Below the pieces are notes generated by a model, which was given only the letters and a program-made list of their open reading frames with translations, searched no databases and was not told the origin of the DNA. Made by a program: the position numbers and the translations under genes. A stretch of DNA of 64,000 bases. Origin: Oscillatoriales cyanobacterium. GTDB taxonomy: Bacteria; Cyanobacteriota; Cyanobacteriia; Cyanobacteriales; Microcoleaceae. The stretch lies in NCBI GenBank assembly GCA_004294385.1, contig REAP01000012.1:1-64000 (forward strand), given 5' to 3'. The number at the start of each line of letters is the position of its first letter. Positions within the stretch are counted from its first letter, which is position 1. Positions 1 to 9,053 of the stretch are shown one piece after another.

Positions 1-798
1 CCGCACAAATTCTACAGACAAATCTAATAATTGTGCGATCGTCTCTAAATTCATTCCAAACGCGATCATCCGACGAATGGCTTCTAACTTCGCCTGCTGT
101 CCACCTTGTTCGAGTCCTTGTTCGAGTCCTTCTTCTAAACCTTCTTGCTTGACTTCCTGATAAAATCGGGTTTGTCTGAGTTCGCTTAAATTTAGCATGG
201 TGGCAATTTCCTCGCGGCTTTTTTGGGGGAGTTTGTAGACGATAATTGTTTCGATCAGGTTAATTAAATCGCGTAGAACGATCGGATCGGACAACTGCTG
301 TCGGGCCATTGCGATCGACTGTCGTGCTTGCTCTGCGGCTGTCTCTGCTGGCTCGATTACCAGTTTAACAACTTTGACTCCCAAGGAGCGATCGGCGGCT
401 TCTGGCAATTCATCGAGGTAAATCCGTTGCACCCGCTGACTGGTTAAGAGTTCTTGGAATTGCAGCATCTGTTCGTGTTCGATGCGGCGGCTGGGATAGA
501 TGACAACGACGCGCCAAGGATTGACAGGTTTGTATTGTCGCAGATAGAGAAAGAGTTCGCCAAAGATGCGGTAGTACAAGTCGGGATCGGGTTGAAACTG
601 AACTTCCGCCAAGTAAAATGGTTTTTCCGGTTCTTCGGTTGTGGGCAGAAATAAGCCATCGATGCGGAATGCCAGTTGTTTGATTTCGCGGGAGGTGAAT
701 TCATAGGCGGCGGCTTCGTCTGGAGGGCGATCGATTAGTTCAAAGAAGAAGCTGGGAAATTCTTGAAACAGGCTGTAGAAAATGGTGTCTGTTTTCAT
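1..798 (-). CDS. Rpn family recombination-promoting nuclease / putative transposase (DUF2887-like), C-terminus cut by window edge
   Basis: The minus strand is open from the ATG at 798 to the window edge (266 codons). The product starts MKTDTIFYSLFQEFPSFFFE, followed by TSREIKQLAFRIDG, a FYLAEVQFQPD stretch and YYRIFGELFLYL. That layout is typical of cyanobacterial PD-(D/E)XK Rpn/DUF2887 proteins, with D and E-x-Q as likely nuclease core residues. The end is the family's usual tail: a short repeated EGLEEGLEQGLEQG segment and then an HTH-like helix (AIRRMIAFGMNLETIAQLL). It is divergent from the XRE gene at 852, with 53 bp between the starts. Family assignment is by pattern recall; activity cannot be judged. 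Confidence 0.8.
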   Translation of the reverse strand, partial: MKTDTIFYSLFQEFPSFFFELIDRPPDEAAAYEFTSREIKQLAFRIDGLFLPTTEEPEKPFYLAEVQFQPDPDLYYRIFGELFLYLRQYKPVNPWRVVVIYPSRRIEHEQMLQFQELLTSQRVQRIYLDELPEAADRSLGVKVVKLVIEPAETAAEQARQSIAMARQQLSDPIVLRDLINLIETIIVYKLPQKSREEIATMLNLSELRQTRFYQEVKQEGLEEGLEQGLEQGGQQAKLEAIRRMIAFGMNLETIAQLLDLSVEFVR

Positions 799-851
799 GA
801 GTTGTCGATGGGAATCGAAGATTAGTATTATACCATGTCGAGAGAGGAATC

Positions 852-1178
852 ATGACACAAACACCAATTTTTGTAGAAAGCAGTGGTAATGTATTTGCTG
901 ACCTTGGATTGGCAGATGCTGATGAACTTTTTGTGCGGGGTAAAATCGGAATTCAGGTACTTCGTCTGTTGAAACAGCGAAACTTGGAACAGCGTGAAAT
1001 GAGCGAGTTACTTGGAATTCCACAGCCAGAAGTATCTCATTTAATGAACGGAGAGTTTCAACGCTTGGGCGAAGGAAAACTACTGATTTTCCTGAAGCGA
1101 CTCGATACGGAAATTACCTTACATCTTCGCCCTCGTAATGGGGGAAATCAATCTGCTGAAACTGTGATATTGCTATAG
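852..1178 (+). CDS. XRE-family HTH regulator, HigA2-like (orphan antitoxin-type)
   Basis: This 108-aa protein has one central helix-turn-helix (RNLEQREMSELLGIPQPEVSHLMNGEFQR, about residues 43-71) and a short C-terminal strand ending LHLRPR. That is the usual form of HigA2/HTH_37 antitoxins paired with RelE/HigB toxins. No RelE-like toxin lies beside it: upstream is a divergent nuclease gene, downstream a XisI-like gene 45 bp away. A GAGAGG ribosome site lies just before the ATG. It is either an orphan antitoxin or a stand-alone repressor, perhaps of the divergent gene. Confidence 0.75.
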   Translation: MTQTPIFVESSGNVFADLGLADADELFVRGKIGIQVLRLLKQRNLEQREMSELLGIPQPEVSHLMNGEFQRLGEGKLLIFLKRLDTEITLHLRPRNGGNQSAETVILL

Positions 1179-1223
1179 AATTAACTTATTAGTTTACGAA
1201 CCAGAGCAGGAGGCTATTGTTCG

Positions 1224-1607
1224 ATGGATCGCTCACTAAATTATGCAGATATCCTGAAACAAACCCTACAAGAAGCAACACGATCGCAACCTCGCTTACA
1301 AGCCATTCAGCTTTATCCAGTCTGCGATACCGATTCAGGCCATTTCCTGATTCTCGCTACAGGCTGGGATAAGCAACGCTGGATGGACACGATTCTGTTT
1401 CATGCTCGCTTGGTCGATCGCCATGTCATCATAGAAGAAGATAACTTTGAGGAAGGGTTAACCGCTGCACTGATTGTCGCAGGTATCCAACCAGAGCATA
1501 TTATGACTGGTCTTGATTATCAAAATCGTGCTAGCCCAGTTCGTGTTTCAGGCGGTGTAGCGATCACCTCCCAGAAGCCATCGATCGCCATAACTCGATC
1601 GATATAA
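1224..1607 (+). CDS. XisI-like protein (fdxN element excision controlling factor family)
   Basis: This 127-aa protein matches the XisI pattern: an N-terminal helix (YADILKQTLQEA), then DTDSGHFLILATGWDKQRW, then IEEDNFEEGLTAALIVAGIQPEHIMTGL. In Anabaena XisI works with XisH and XisF in excising the fdxN element, but XisH/XisI pairs are common accessory genes of unclear function elsewhere. No xisH is visible upstream. The last 25 residues (RASPVRVSGG...ITRSI) do not look like the usual XisI end, so the C-terminus may have been rewritten. AGGAGG at 1208-1213 supports the start at 1224. Confidence 0.75.
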   Translation: MDRSLNYADILKQTLQEATRSQPRLQAIQLYPVCDTDSGHFLILATGWDKQRWMDTILFHARLVDRHVIIEEDNFEEGLTAALIVAGIQPEHIMTGLDYQNRASPVRVSGGVAITSQKPSIAITRSI

Positions 1608-1749
1608 TATACCTGAAAAAGGAACTTAAATATCCAGCGATACGTTCAGCATCTCTTATCTAATTTTGGCATGGTTTATTTCAATAAACACTGCCTTGAG
1701 TATGCTTAAATAAGTTTATACCAATTTAATGTGAAGTTGCAGATATCTC

Positions 1750-1830
1750 GATCCCCCTAAATCCCCCTTAAGAAGGGGGACTTTGAGAATAGTCTTGTCC
1801 CCCCCTTCTTAAGGGGGGTTAGGGGGGATC
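1750..1830. repeat. Imperfect palindromic repeat (CCCCCTTAAGAAGGGGG type)
   Basis: The arm GATCCCCCTAAATCCCCCTT is followed by AAGAAGGGGG and, after a short spacer, a second inverted copy CCCCCCTTCTTAAGGGGGG plus TTAGGGGGGATC. The whole 81 bp folds back on itself and each half is also a hairpin. Such C/G-run palindromes are dispersed in many filamentous cyanobacteria. It fills most of the gap between the XisI-like gene and glyQ. No T-run follows it, so it is a repeat rather than a clear terminator. Confidence 0.75.
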
Positions 1831-1891
1831 GGAATTCTATGCAGCCTCATAAAAAATTGGTATTAGACACTTACTAACCAGATTTAAACCA

Positions 1892-2776
1892 GTGAACTTT
1901 CAATCAGTCATTGCCACCTTAAACAAATTCTGGAGCGATCGAGGATGCCTGATCGCCCAATCCTACGACACAGAAAAAGGTGCAGGAACCATGAATCCTC
2001 ACACTTTTCTCAGAGCAATTGGCCCGGAACCTTGGTCTGTCGCCTACGTCGAACCCTGTCGCCGCCCCACCGACGGACGCTATGGCGAAAATCCGAATCG
2101 CTTTCAACATTACTATCAATATCAAGTCCTGATTAAACCATCTCCTCCTAATATCCAAGAAATCTATTTGGACTCGCTGAGAGCATTAGGAATTAAACCA
2201 GAAGACCACGACATTCGCTTCGTAGAAGACAACTGGGAATCTCCGACTTTGGGAGCTTGGGGTGTCGGCTGGGAAGTCTGGCTGGACGGCATGGAAATCA
2301 CTCAATTTACCTATTTTCAACAGTGCGGTGGCATTGATTGTCGCCCGGTATCGATTGAAATTACCTACGGGCTAGAACGCCTCGCAATGTATCTGCAAGA
2401 AGTGGATGCGATGACCAAAATTCAGTGGAAAGATGGCATCACTTATGGCGATGTTCACCTGCAAGGGGAAATAGAACAGTGTACTTATAATTTTGAAGCT
2501 TCTAATCCTGAATTGCTGTTTACTTTGTTTGGGCTGTACGAACAAGAAGCCGAACAATTGACTAAGAAAGGATTGGTTTTGCCGAGTCTTGATTATGTGT
2601 TAAAATGTTCCCATACTTTCAATTTGCTGGATGCTAGAGGTGTGATTTCGGTAACGGAAAGAACTCGGTATATTACTAAGATTCGCAACTTGGCGCGACG
2701 GGTTGCTCAGCTTTATTTGGAACAGCGGGAACAGTTGGGTTTTCCATTGGAGAAAGCAGTGAAAGTGTCAGTGTGA
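1892..2776 (+). CDS. glyQ: Glycine--tRNA ligase alpha subunit
   Basis: This is the 294-aa alpha subunit of the bacterial (alpha2 beta2) class II glycyl-tRNA synthetase, which charges tRNA-Gly in the cytoplasm. The start [20 protein letters not shown], the [15 protein letters not shown] block, the [15 protein letters not shown] motif 2 loop and the [13 protein letters not shown] motif 3 are all present and the length is normal. The start codon is GTG at 1892, chosen because the family begins at exactly this point. The partner glyS is not in the window, as is common in cyanobacteria where the two genes are unlinked. The 3' flank holds three palindromic repeats. Confidence 0.95.
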   Translation: MNFQSVIATLNKFWSDRGCLIAQSYDTEKGAGTMNPHTFLRAIGPEPWSVAYVEPCRRPTDGRYGENPNRFQHYYQYQVLIKPSPPNIQEIYLDSLRALGIKPEDHDIRFVEDNWESPTLGAWGVGWEVWLDGMEITQFTYFQQCGGIDCRPVSIEITYGLERLAMYLQEVDAMTKIQWKDGITYGDVHLQGEIEQCTYNFEASNPELLFTLFGLYEQEAEQLTKKGLVLPSLDYVLKCSHTFNLLDARGVISVTERTRYITKIRNLARRVAQLYLEQREQLGFPLEKAVKVSV

Positions 2777-2785
2777 GTGTGATTG

Positions 2786-2963
2786 TGGGCGGGCATCTTG
2801 CCTGCTTTAAGAACGGGCAAGATGCCCGTTCCACAAGGAGTGAATTTGATTGTGGAGTGGGCATCTTGCCTGCTTTAAGAACGGGCAAGCACAAGGAGTG
2901 AATTTGATTGTGGAGTGGGCATCTTGCCTGCTTTAAGAACGGGCAAGATGCCCGTTCCACAAA
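2786..2963. repeat. Three tandem copies of a GGCATCTTGCC / GGCAAGATGCC foldback unit
   Basis: About 59-65 bp are repeated three times: GGGCATCTTGCCTGCTTTAAGAACGGGCAAG, then (in copies 1 and 3) ATGCCCGTTCCACAA, with GGAGTGAATTTGATTGTGG spacers. The middle copy lacks ATGCCCGTTCC. Each copy folds into a hairpin with a GCTTTAAGAACG-type loop. This is one site of a family spread over the window. It fills the gap between glyQ and the ABC gene. Confidence 0.85.
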
Positions 2964-2993
2964 GAGAAGAGTGCCATATTTTTTATTAATTGA

Positions 2994-3761
2994 ATGCTTA
3001 ATTGTTCAGAAAATAATACAGAAATAAATTCTCAATTGCGAATTGATGGTGTAAGTTTTAAAACACCGATCGCACCAAACTACTTACTGGAAAATATCTC
3101 GTTTCAGGTACACAAGGGCGATCGCATTGCAATAATTGGCCCTTCTGGTGCGGGGAAAACCACGCTGTTGCGGTTGCTAAACCGACTCAGCAGCCCCACC
3201 AGTGGCTCGATTTACCTTGAAAATACGGAATATCGGCAAATTGAACCGATCGCACTTCGCAGACAAATCACCCTAGTTATTCAAGAATCGAAGCTGTTGG
3301 GAATGTCGGTGCGAGAAGCATTGGCTTATCCCTTGAAGCTGCGGGGCCTGAATTCATCAGAAATAGGAGAAAGAATTAGCGGGGTTATTGAACAACTGCA
3401 CATACCTCAAGAATGGCTAACACGCACCGAATTGCAACTTTCCACAGGCCAAAAGCAATTGGTGGCGATCGCCCGTGCGATCGTCCTACAACCCAAAATC
3501 CTGCTGTTAGATGAGCCCACATCCGCTCTAGATGCCGGAAAAGCTCACCACCTTATTCAAGTATTGACAGAGTTAACTAACGCCAAAACCACTATTTTAA
3601 TGGTAAATCACCAATTAGAATTAGCCCAGGAATTTGCGACGCGAGTTTTATATTTACAGCAGGGGAAACTCCTGGAAAACTCGCCCTCTCATCAAATAAA
3701 TTGGGGGGAAATGCGGCAAAATTTAATCAAAGCAGAAGCACAAACAGAACAAGAATGGTGA
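2994..3761 (+). CDS. ABC transporter ATP-binding protein (FetA/YbbL-like), no adjacent permease
   Basis: This is a 255-aa single nucleotide-binding domain: Walker [10 protein letters not shown] near residue 53, Q-loop [10 protein letters not shown], signature LSTGQKQ, Walker [13 protein letters not shown] and H-loop MVNHQ. The [24 protein letters not shown] block and the compact size resemble FetA/YbbL ATPases, whose partner permease (FetB/YbbM) has been linked to metal export. No permease gene is next to it, so the substrate is unknown. The second ATG-rich frame after its end is only the heptamer repeat at 3801. Confidence 0.8.
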   Translation: MLNCSENNTEINSQLRIDGVSFKTPIAPNYLLENISFQVHKGDRIAIIGPSGAGKTTLLRLLNRLSSPTSGSIYLENTEYRQIEPIALRRQITLVIQESKLLGMSVREALAYPLKLRGLNSSEIGERISGVIEQLHIPQEWLTRTELQLSTGQKQLVAIARAIVLQPKILLLDEPTSALDAGKAHHLIQVLTELTNAKTTILMVNHQLELAQEFATRVLYLQQGKLLENSPSHQINWGEMRQNLIKAEAQTEQEW

Positions 3762-3800
3762 ATACGATCCATTCAAGTCTGACAACAAAGTACAGCACTT

Positions 3801-3899
3801 ATGCCCAATTCCCAATGCCCAATGCCCAATGCCCCATGCCCAATTCCCAATTCCCAATTCCCAATTCCCCATGCCCAATTCCCAATTCCCAATTCCCTA
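3801..3899. repeat. 7-bp tandem repeat (CCCAATG / CCCAATT variants)
   Basis: About 14 consecutive heptamers, first mostly ATGCCCA and then TTCCCAA variants, run up to and touch the stop codon of the convergent cyclase gene. They match the short tandemly repeated repetitive (STRR) heptamers described in filamentous cyanobacteria. Long open frames across it ([11 protein letters not shown]...) are artefacts of the periodicity. Confidence 0.9.
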
Positions 3900-5285
3900 T
3901 ATCTCTATCCCTTCGACAGTCATAATCAGTGCATTTTTCATCAACATATCGCACCGTTCTGCATAAAAAATTGCTGCTTTGTCCTCTTTATTGACTTGCA
4001 ATACGCGCAAAAACATTTGTTTTGCTTGCGCGAATTGCTGCTGATAGTGAAAAAAAATACCCTGTTCAAAATAAGTTTGGGTTTGTGTTTTTAGTTCGAT
4101 CATGATATCCGAGTCGCCGTCGTAAATTTCAAATACAGCAACAGGCGTTTGTTTTCCTTTGACTTGAACGCGATCGAGAAATCGGCACTTATAATGTTGA
4201 GGATCATCAATCCGGCAAAGAGTTTGGACGCTGGCCACAATACCAACTCCGTAAAGCTTTGTTAATCCTTCCACGCGAGAGGCTAAATTCACTGCATCCG
4301 AAATCACCGTACTTTCCATTCTTTCCGCTTCGCCAATCGTACCTAACATTAAACTTCCAGTATGCAAACCAATGCCGATCGAAATAGGTTTGTAGCCACT
4401 ATTTTCTCTGTGTTTATTATAAATTTTAACTTGCTGCTGCATCTCAATAGCTGCTTGCACAGCATCTTCGGCACAGTTGGGAAACAAAGCCATAATTCCG
4501 TCGCCAATGTATTTATCTATAAAGCCATCATACTGTCGAATCACTGGACCAACTCGACTCAAGTAAGAATTGAGAAATTCAAAATTTTCTTGAGGAGACA
4601 TACTTTCTGACAAACTTGTGAATGAACGAATATCCGCAAACATAATAGTCATTTCTGCTTGCACAGCATCTCCCAATCTGGCATCAACAATACTTTCTCT
4701 TTTGAGGAACTTCAAAAATTCGCGGGGTACAAAACGGGCTGACGCGGCGGCAATTTTTTCGAGTTCGCTTTTGCTAGATTCGATTTGATTGAGCGAACTA
4801 AATGATCTCAGTGCTGTTACTACTGTAGTAAATAACTTTTTATTAGTCAGTTCAGTTTTGCTTTTGTAATCATTGATATCGTAGTTGACAATTACGACAT
4901 CTTCTGGTATTTGTCCCGGCTGTCCAGTACGCAAAATAATTCGCACTATCTTATTGTTTAAAATATCGCGAATGTATTTAACTACTGCTAATCCTGCCTC
5001 TTCTGTTTCCATAACCACATCGAGCAAAATTAATGCTATATCATCATTATTTTTGATTATTTCTTTGGCTTCCTTGCCTGAGTAAGCGCTGAAGAACTTG
5101 ATTGACTTATTTTCAAATATAAACTCTTTTAATGCCAATTTTGTAATGTCATGAATCTCGATTTCATCGTCTACAATTAATACCTTCCAACTCGATTCTA
5201 TGGGCTTCTCTTCTACAGCATCTTCTTCGATAAATACTAAGTTTTCGTCTTCAGCGTCGAATATTCTTTGACTAGCTTCTGACAT
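3897..5285 (-). CDS. Response regulator with class III adenylate cyclase output domain
   Basis: This 462-aa cytoplasmic protein has a REC domain at about residues 33-160 (VLIVDDE at 36-42, phospho-acceptor D89 in LILLDV, FRTGQPG-type region LRTGQPG). A helical linker follows, then a cyclase homology domain at about 210-390. The cyclase metal-binding residues are present (D218 in MFADIR, D262 in YIGDGI). So are the adenine-selecting K258 and D330, and N333/R337 of the transition-state pair, so it should make cAMP from ATP. The C-terminal 70 residues are helical. It follows the histidine kinase gene by 44 bp on the same strand and is its likely phosphorylation target. Confidence 0.85.
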   Translation of the reverse strand: MSEASQRIFDAEDENLVFIEEDAVEEKPIESSWKVLIVDDEIEIHDITKLALKEFIFENKSIKFFSAYSGKEAKEIIKNNDDIALILLDVVMETEEAGLAVVKYIRDILNNKIVRIILRTGQPGQIPEDVVIVNYDINDYKSKTELTNKKLFTTVVTALRSFSSLNQIESSKSELEKIAAASARFVPREFLKFLKRESIVDARLGDAVQAEMTIMFADIRSFTSLSESMSPQENFEFLNSYLSRVGPVIRQYDGFIDKYIGDGIMALFPNCAEDAVQAAIEMQQQVKIYNKHRENSGYKPISIGIGLHTGSLMLGTIGEAERMESTVISDAVNLASRVEGLTKLYGVGIVASVQTLCRIDDPQHYKCRFLDRVQVKGKQTPVAVFEIYDGDSDIMIELKTQTQTYFEQGIFFHYQQQFAQAKQMFLRVLQVNKEDKAAIFYAERCDMLMKNALIMTVEGIEI

Positions 5286-5329
5286 TTGACTTCTCCTACA
5301 ATATTATCTTATTGACGCTGATATAACAA

Positions 5330-6460
5330 CTAATTACCAATCTTAGCAGGAAATTTAATCAAAAAAATTGTGCCATGACCTAGTTGACTTTGGCATTTAA
5401 TTGTGCCTTGGAGTTTTTGACTTACGAGATTGTAAATAATGTGCAATCCCAATCCAGTCCCACCCTGACCTCTTTTGGTAGTAAAGAAAGGTTCAAAAAT
5501 TTTACTGAGATTTTCTGGGTTAATTCCTTTGCCATTATCGGCATATTCAAATACTAATAATTCGCCATCTAGTTGAAAATCAAAGGTGAGAACTCCTTCG
5601 TCGTTGGGTTCATAAGCGTGAATCAGGGAATTCATCACCAGATTTGTCACAATCTGAGAAAACACGCCTGGATAAGTGTCCAATATAATATTTTCATCGC
5701 AATTAACCTTTACTGTTTGTTTGGTTGTTCTGAGTTTTGCTGTTAAGGAAGTTAAAATTTCCTCTAAATAGTTTTTTAGATAAAAAGTCCGTTTTAACTC
5801 ACTCGACTGATCGACTGCCACTTCTTTAAAACTGTGGATCAAGTCGGCAGCCCGCGTGAGGTTAGCCAATATCATATTACTACTTTGCATGGCGGTATCC
5901 AGAAAATTTTCTAACTGCGATCGTTTAATTTGACCGTTGCTGTAAATCTCGCAGAATTTAGTGACTTTTTCAGCTAGCAGGGAGGCGGCGGCGATGCCAA
6001 TGCCGATGGGAGTATTGATTTCGTGAGCAATACCTGCAACCAACCCTCCAAGGGCGGTCATTTTTTCTGATTCTACCAGTCTATTTTGGGTAGATTTTAG
6101 GTCTTCTAAGGTTTGAGATAGTTCGGAGGTACGTTGTTGTACTAACTCTTCTAGAGTCTGATTGAATTCCTGCAAATTTGCGTAAAATTGCGCGTTTTCA
6201 TGCTGTGGTGCTTTGGTTTTTATACGCCAACGTTGATAGCAATAGCGCGATTCTGTCAAGTAAGTTTTGGCAATTTTTTCTCGTCCTATGGATAGGTAAA
6301 ATGCTCCGGCTAATTCTGCTGCTAATGCTTGTTCGTGGATCTGTCCGTTTTCTTGCGCTCCTTGAATTGCCAGGTCATAATATTCCATTGCTTCAACAAT
6401 ATTTCCCATTATTCGCGCTTGTTCCGCTGCTACTAAGTCCTGCTTATGCTGATAATTCAT
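5330..6460 (-). CDS. Soluble sensor histidine kinase with TPR-like N-terminus
   Basis: In this 376-aa protein, residues 1-85 (AMEYYDLAIQGAQENGQIHEQALAAELAG...) resemble the last TPR-like segment of the giant AAA/GAF multi-sensor kinases of cyanobacteria. A coiled coil (LEELVQQRTSELSQTLEDL) and a HisKA segment with GIAHEINTPIGI follow. The HATPase shows VMNSLIHAY (N box), DNGKGI (G1), FEPFFTTKRG (F box) and GGTGLGLH (G2). There is no membrane segment, so it must sense an internal signal or a partner. It forms an operon with the REC-cyclase. It could be a detached output half of a larger kinase. Confidence 0.85.
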   Translation of the reverse strand: MNYQHKQDLVAAEQARIMGNIVEAMEYYDLAIQGAQENGQIHEQALAAELAGAFYLSIGREKIAKTYLTESRYCYQRWRIKTKAPQHENAQFYANLQEFNQTLEELVQQRTSELSQTLEDLKSTQNRLVESEKMTALGGLVAGIAHEINTPIGIGIAAASLLAEKVTKFCEIYSNGQIKRSQLENFLDTAMQSSNMILANLTRAADLIHSFKEVAVDQSSELKRTFYLKNYLEEILTSLTAKLRTTKQTVKVNCDENIILDTYPGVFSQIVTNLVMNSLIHAYEPNDEGVLTFDFQLDGELLVFEYADNGKGINPENLSKIFEPFFTTKRGQGGTGLGLHIIYNLVSQKLQGTIKCQSQLGHGTIFLIKFPAKIGN

Positions 6461-6487
6461 GGGAGAAAAAAGTGTTTTATTATATAG

Positions 6488-6670
6488 TGTAAGGAAGAAG
6501 GAAAAAGGAAAAAGGAAAAAGGAAGAAGGAAGAAAGCCCTTCGACTGCGTTTATCCTGAGCGTAGTCGAAGGGCTCAGGAACCGGGAAGAAAGCCCTTTG
6601 ACTACGCTTGGGAATCAGGAAGAAAGTCCTTTGACTACGGCTCAGGAACCGAAGATGGAAGATGGAAGGT
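6488..6670. repeat. GAAGGAAAAAGGA purine tract plus CCTGAGCGTAGTCGAAGGG palindromic repeats
   Basis: A period-7 purine tract (GGAAAAA/GGAAGAA) is followed by two or three copies of a foldback whose arms are CCCTTCGACTRCG and CGTAGTCGAAGGGCTCAGG. The same palindrome recurs at about 16.1, 16.2, 30.95, 43.07, 51.7 and 55.2 kb. The rest of the gap to 6851 shows no gene. Confidence 0.85.
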
Positions 6671-6850
6671 ATCCATAAATTGGGCTAATTATGGGGAGAT
6701 TACCCCTAGAAAAAACTCTCGATAGATGCTCTGTCAAATGCTTAATCTATATTGTAGCCTTTAAAAAATCAGAAACTGTGCTTTACGATCGCACGAATGC
6801 CAAAATAAACTGGTGCGTGAAAATCCAAAGCTAAAAATCCAAAAACAATT

Positions 6851-7711
6851 ATGCAGAATATGATGGCCTCAAATCAGACGAATGGTAGCGCAGAGATTAA
6901 ACTACTGGTAGTGGACATTGACGGGACGATCGCAGGTAAATCCAATGACATCCGAGAACCGGTGAAGCAGGCTATTTTGGCAGCGGAGTCGCGGGGCGTG
7001 AAAGTTGCCGTGGCTACTGGTAGAATGTACCGATCGGCTTTGCGCTTTCACCGAGATATCGGGTCAACTTTGCCACTGATTTCTTACCAAGGTGCGTGGA
7101 TTCAAGATCCCGCAACTGATAAAATGCTCCGCCACCAGCCGCTGTCGAAACAAAGGGCTCTGGAACTGTTCGAGCATTTTCAAGAACCACATTTACGATC
7201 GCTCCTTTCGGTGAATTTTTACATCAATGACCAACTTTATGTACCGGAAATTACCGCCGCTACTAGACTTTACGCCGAACGATCGGGTATTGAGCCAATT
7301 GTGATTACAAACTTTCACAGAGATATTCCGGGTGAACCGACGAAAGTTTTGGCTTTGTGCGAAAATGCGGGGGTTCTCGACGGGTTGCTTAGCACTATGC
7401 GCGAACGTTATACGCCTGCGGAACTCTATTTAACTCGATCGGTTGCGACTTTTTTTGAAGCTACTCACCCTTTGGTTAACAAGGGGGTGGCGGTAAAGTA
7501 TATAGCTGAGGAGTTGTTGGGGTTGCGGCCGGAGAATGTGATGGCGATCGGCGATAATTTTAATGATGTGGAAATGATTGCTTATGCGGGCGTGGGTGTG
7601 GCGATGGGGAATGCTCCCTCGGAGGTGAAAGCTGGTGCTAATTGGGTTGCGCCGGATGTGGAGGAAGATGGGGTGGTTGCGGCGATCGAGGAATTTGTTT
7701 TGGGCGCTTAA
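6851..7711 (+). CDS. Cof-type HAD-IIB family hydrolase
   Basis: This 286-aa HAD phosphatase has motif I VVDIDGTIAG near residue 22, motif II VATGR, motif III lysine in the HPLVNKGVAVKY region and motif IV MAIGDNFNDVEMI. The IIB cap lies between motifs II and III. Members dephosphorylate small phosphorylated sugars or cofactors such as FMN; the substrate here cannot be read from sequence. It is a single gene, convergent with the alpha/beta hydrolase, with hairpins between them. A further ATG lies three codons in (MQNMMAS), so the exact start is uncertain by a few residues. Confidence 0.88.
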   Translation: MQNMMASNQTNGSAEIKLLVVDIDGTIAGKSNDIREPVKQAILAAESRGVKVAVATGRMYRSALRFHRDIGSTLPLISYQGAWIQDPATDKMLRHQPLSKQRALELFEHFQEPHLRSLLSVNFYINDQLYVPEITAATRLYAERSGIEPIVITNFHRDIPGEPTKVLALCENAGVLDGLLSTMRERYTPAELYLTRSVATFFEATHPLVNKGVAVKYIAEELLGLRPENVMAIGDNFNDVEMIAYAGVGVAMGNAPSEVKAGANWVAPDVEEDGVVAAIEEFVLGA

Positions 7712-7714
7712 AAT

Positions 7715-7755
7715 ATTCATATCCCCGATTTCTTAAAGAAGTCGGGGATATGAAT
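7715..7755. terminator. Strong inverted repeat after the HAD gene, likely terminator
   Basis: A 20-bp stem with one G-T wobble (ATTCATATCCCCGATTTCTT against its complement) begins 4 bp after the HAD stop and is followed by GTTTTAG. Its place directly after a stop between convergent genes supports termination. The same kind of CCCCGACTTC hairpin is common after genes in filamentous cyanobacteria. Confidence 0.7.
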
Positions 7756-7798
7756 GTTTTAGAGATAATTCAAAACTTTAAAAAACTGGTTTCAACAG

Positions 7799-7841
7799 AA
7801 AGAGCACCGACGACTGGCCGTGTTTCGTCTCGGTGCTCTTA
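7799..7841. terminator. AAGAGCACCGA hairpin, possible terminator of the hydrolase gene
   Basis: AAGAGCACCGACGA pairs with CGTCTCGGTGCTCTT around the loop CTGGCCGTGTTT. It lies about 150 bp beyond the minus-strand hydrolase stop at 7992. It has no long T-run, so function is only suggested by position between two convergent genes. Confidence 0.4.
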
Positions 7842-7991
7842 CTGGTTCGCTCCTCACACGTCCATTACTCTAGCCGACTCAGCCAACCCTGTCAAGACTT
7901 TTTACAAAAGTTTTTTTTAACGTCGTCCGAGATCGGAAATCAAAGCCTTGAAACCCTTCCCCACAAAGGAGATGGATACTTGGAAAACCAA

Positions 7992-8882
7992 TCAATTCAA
8001 CTCGGCCATCCAGTCCAAAATCAGAGTATTGACTTCAGTGGGGCGTTCGTCGTGGGGACAGTGGCCTGTTTTGGGAATTGAAACAAATTTGACCGATCGC
8101 CCTTCATCGACCAAATCCTGATAAATTTTACCACCTGCGATCGGTGTCCAGGGGTCATCTTCGCCCCAAAGTATCAATAATGGCCGATCGACCTTGGGAA
8201 GCAATTCAGACGGTTGAGGGCCTGCTGGCGCTGTCAGAATCGACGCAAAAACCTGTTGAGCTCCCGGATCGCAGGAGGGGGCGTGGAGGAGTTCTACGAG
8301 TTCGTCGGTGATGGCTTCGCGGTTCCCGTAGACTTGGCGCAGGGTGTTGCGGATGCGGTGTTTTTTGCGGATGTTGTTGAACAGAAATGGGCCAACAATG
8401 GGCGATCGAACTAATTTAGCAAAAGTCCCCATAATTAATCCCAGGGGAAAATTTAGTTCTTCGGGACGGTGGTTGAGTCCGCCCGCACAATTAATTAAGA
8501 CTGCGCCGGCGGATATTTCGGGATGGTTGGCCACTACCATCAAACTGAGTAAAGCGCCGATCGAATTTCCGACAAATACAGCCGGTTCCTGTACCAATTC
8601 CGTCCAAAAATCTGTGAGTAATTCTTCCCACAATTCGAGGGTGTAATCTAGGGCTGGTTTAGCGGAACCCCCGAATCCCAACAAGTCTAGGGCGAATACT
8701 CGGTAGCCACCATCCGCGAGTGCTCTTATGTTTTGTCTCCAATGTCCGATCGAAGCCCCAAAGCCGTGAATCAAGATCAGAGGGCGGCCGGTTCCTTGGA
8801 CAGTATATTGAATTTTGCGATCGCGCCAAGTCCAAATTAGTTTTTCTAAGCTGTTGGCAGATACTAGCTGTTGTGTCGTCAC
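7992..8882 (-). CDS. Alpha/beta hydrolase (cyanobacterial/plastid type)
   Basis: This 296-aa alpha/beta hydrolase has the oxyanion strand LILIHGFGAS near residue 38 and the nucleophile elbow GNSIGA (Ser107). The acid lies in LLILWGEDDPWTP and the histidine in IPKTGHCPHDE. The LLGFGGSAKP segment and a lid region (NFPLGLIMG...) are typical of cyanobacterial and chloroplast proteins related to pheophytinase-like hydrolases. The natural substrate is unknown. It is monocistronic on the minus strand. Confidence 0.85.
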   Translation of the reverse strand: MTTQQLVSANSLEKLIWTWRDRKIQYTVQGTGRPLILIHGFGASIGHWRQNIRALADGGYRVFALDLLGFGGSAKPALDYTLELWEELLTDFWTELVQEPAVFVGNSIGALLSLMVVANHPEISAGAVLINCAGGLNHRPEELNFPLGLIMGTFAKLVRSPIVGPFLFNNIRKKHRIRNTLRQVYGNREAITDELVELLHAPSCDPGAQQVFASILTAPAGPQPSELLPKVDRPLLILWGEDDPWTPIAGGKIYQDLVDEGRSVKFVSIPKTGHCPHDERPTEVNTLILDWMAELN

Positions 8883-8962
8883 GATGGTTATGTAAAGTTT
8901 TGTTAACTACTTTGATGATAGCAGGATAACGGGGCTTGAACTACTTCCTGGGCTAGAATTGA

Positions 8963-9015
8963 GGAATTATAAAATTCCGATTAAACACGGAACTACCCCG
9001 CAGAGGGTAAGTTCC
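8963..9015. terminator. Two small hairpins after the DUF2996 gene
   Basis: GGAATT(ATAA)AATTCC is followed by GGAACTACCC(CGCAGA)GGGTAAGTTCC, which has one bulged base. They lie between the DUF2996 stop (9054) and the start of the hydrolase (8882), where a terminator would be expected. No clear T-run is seen. Confidence 0.35.
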
Positions 9016-9053
9016 GGCTAATTAACAACCAACTAATAACCAACAACTGATGA

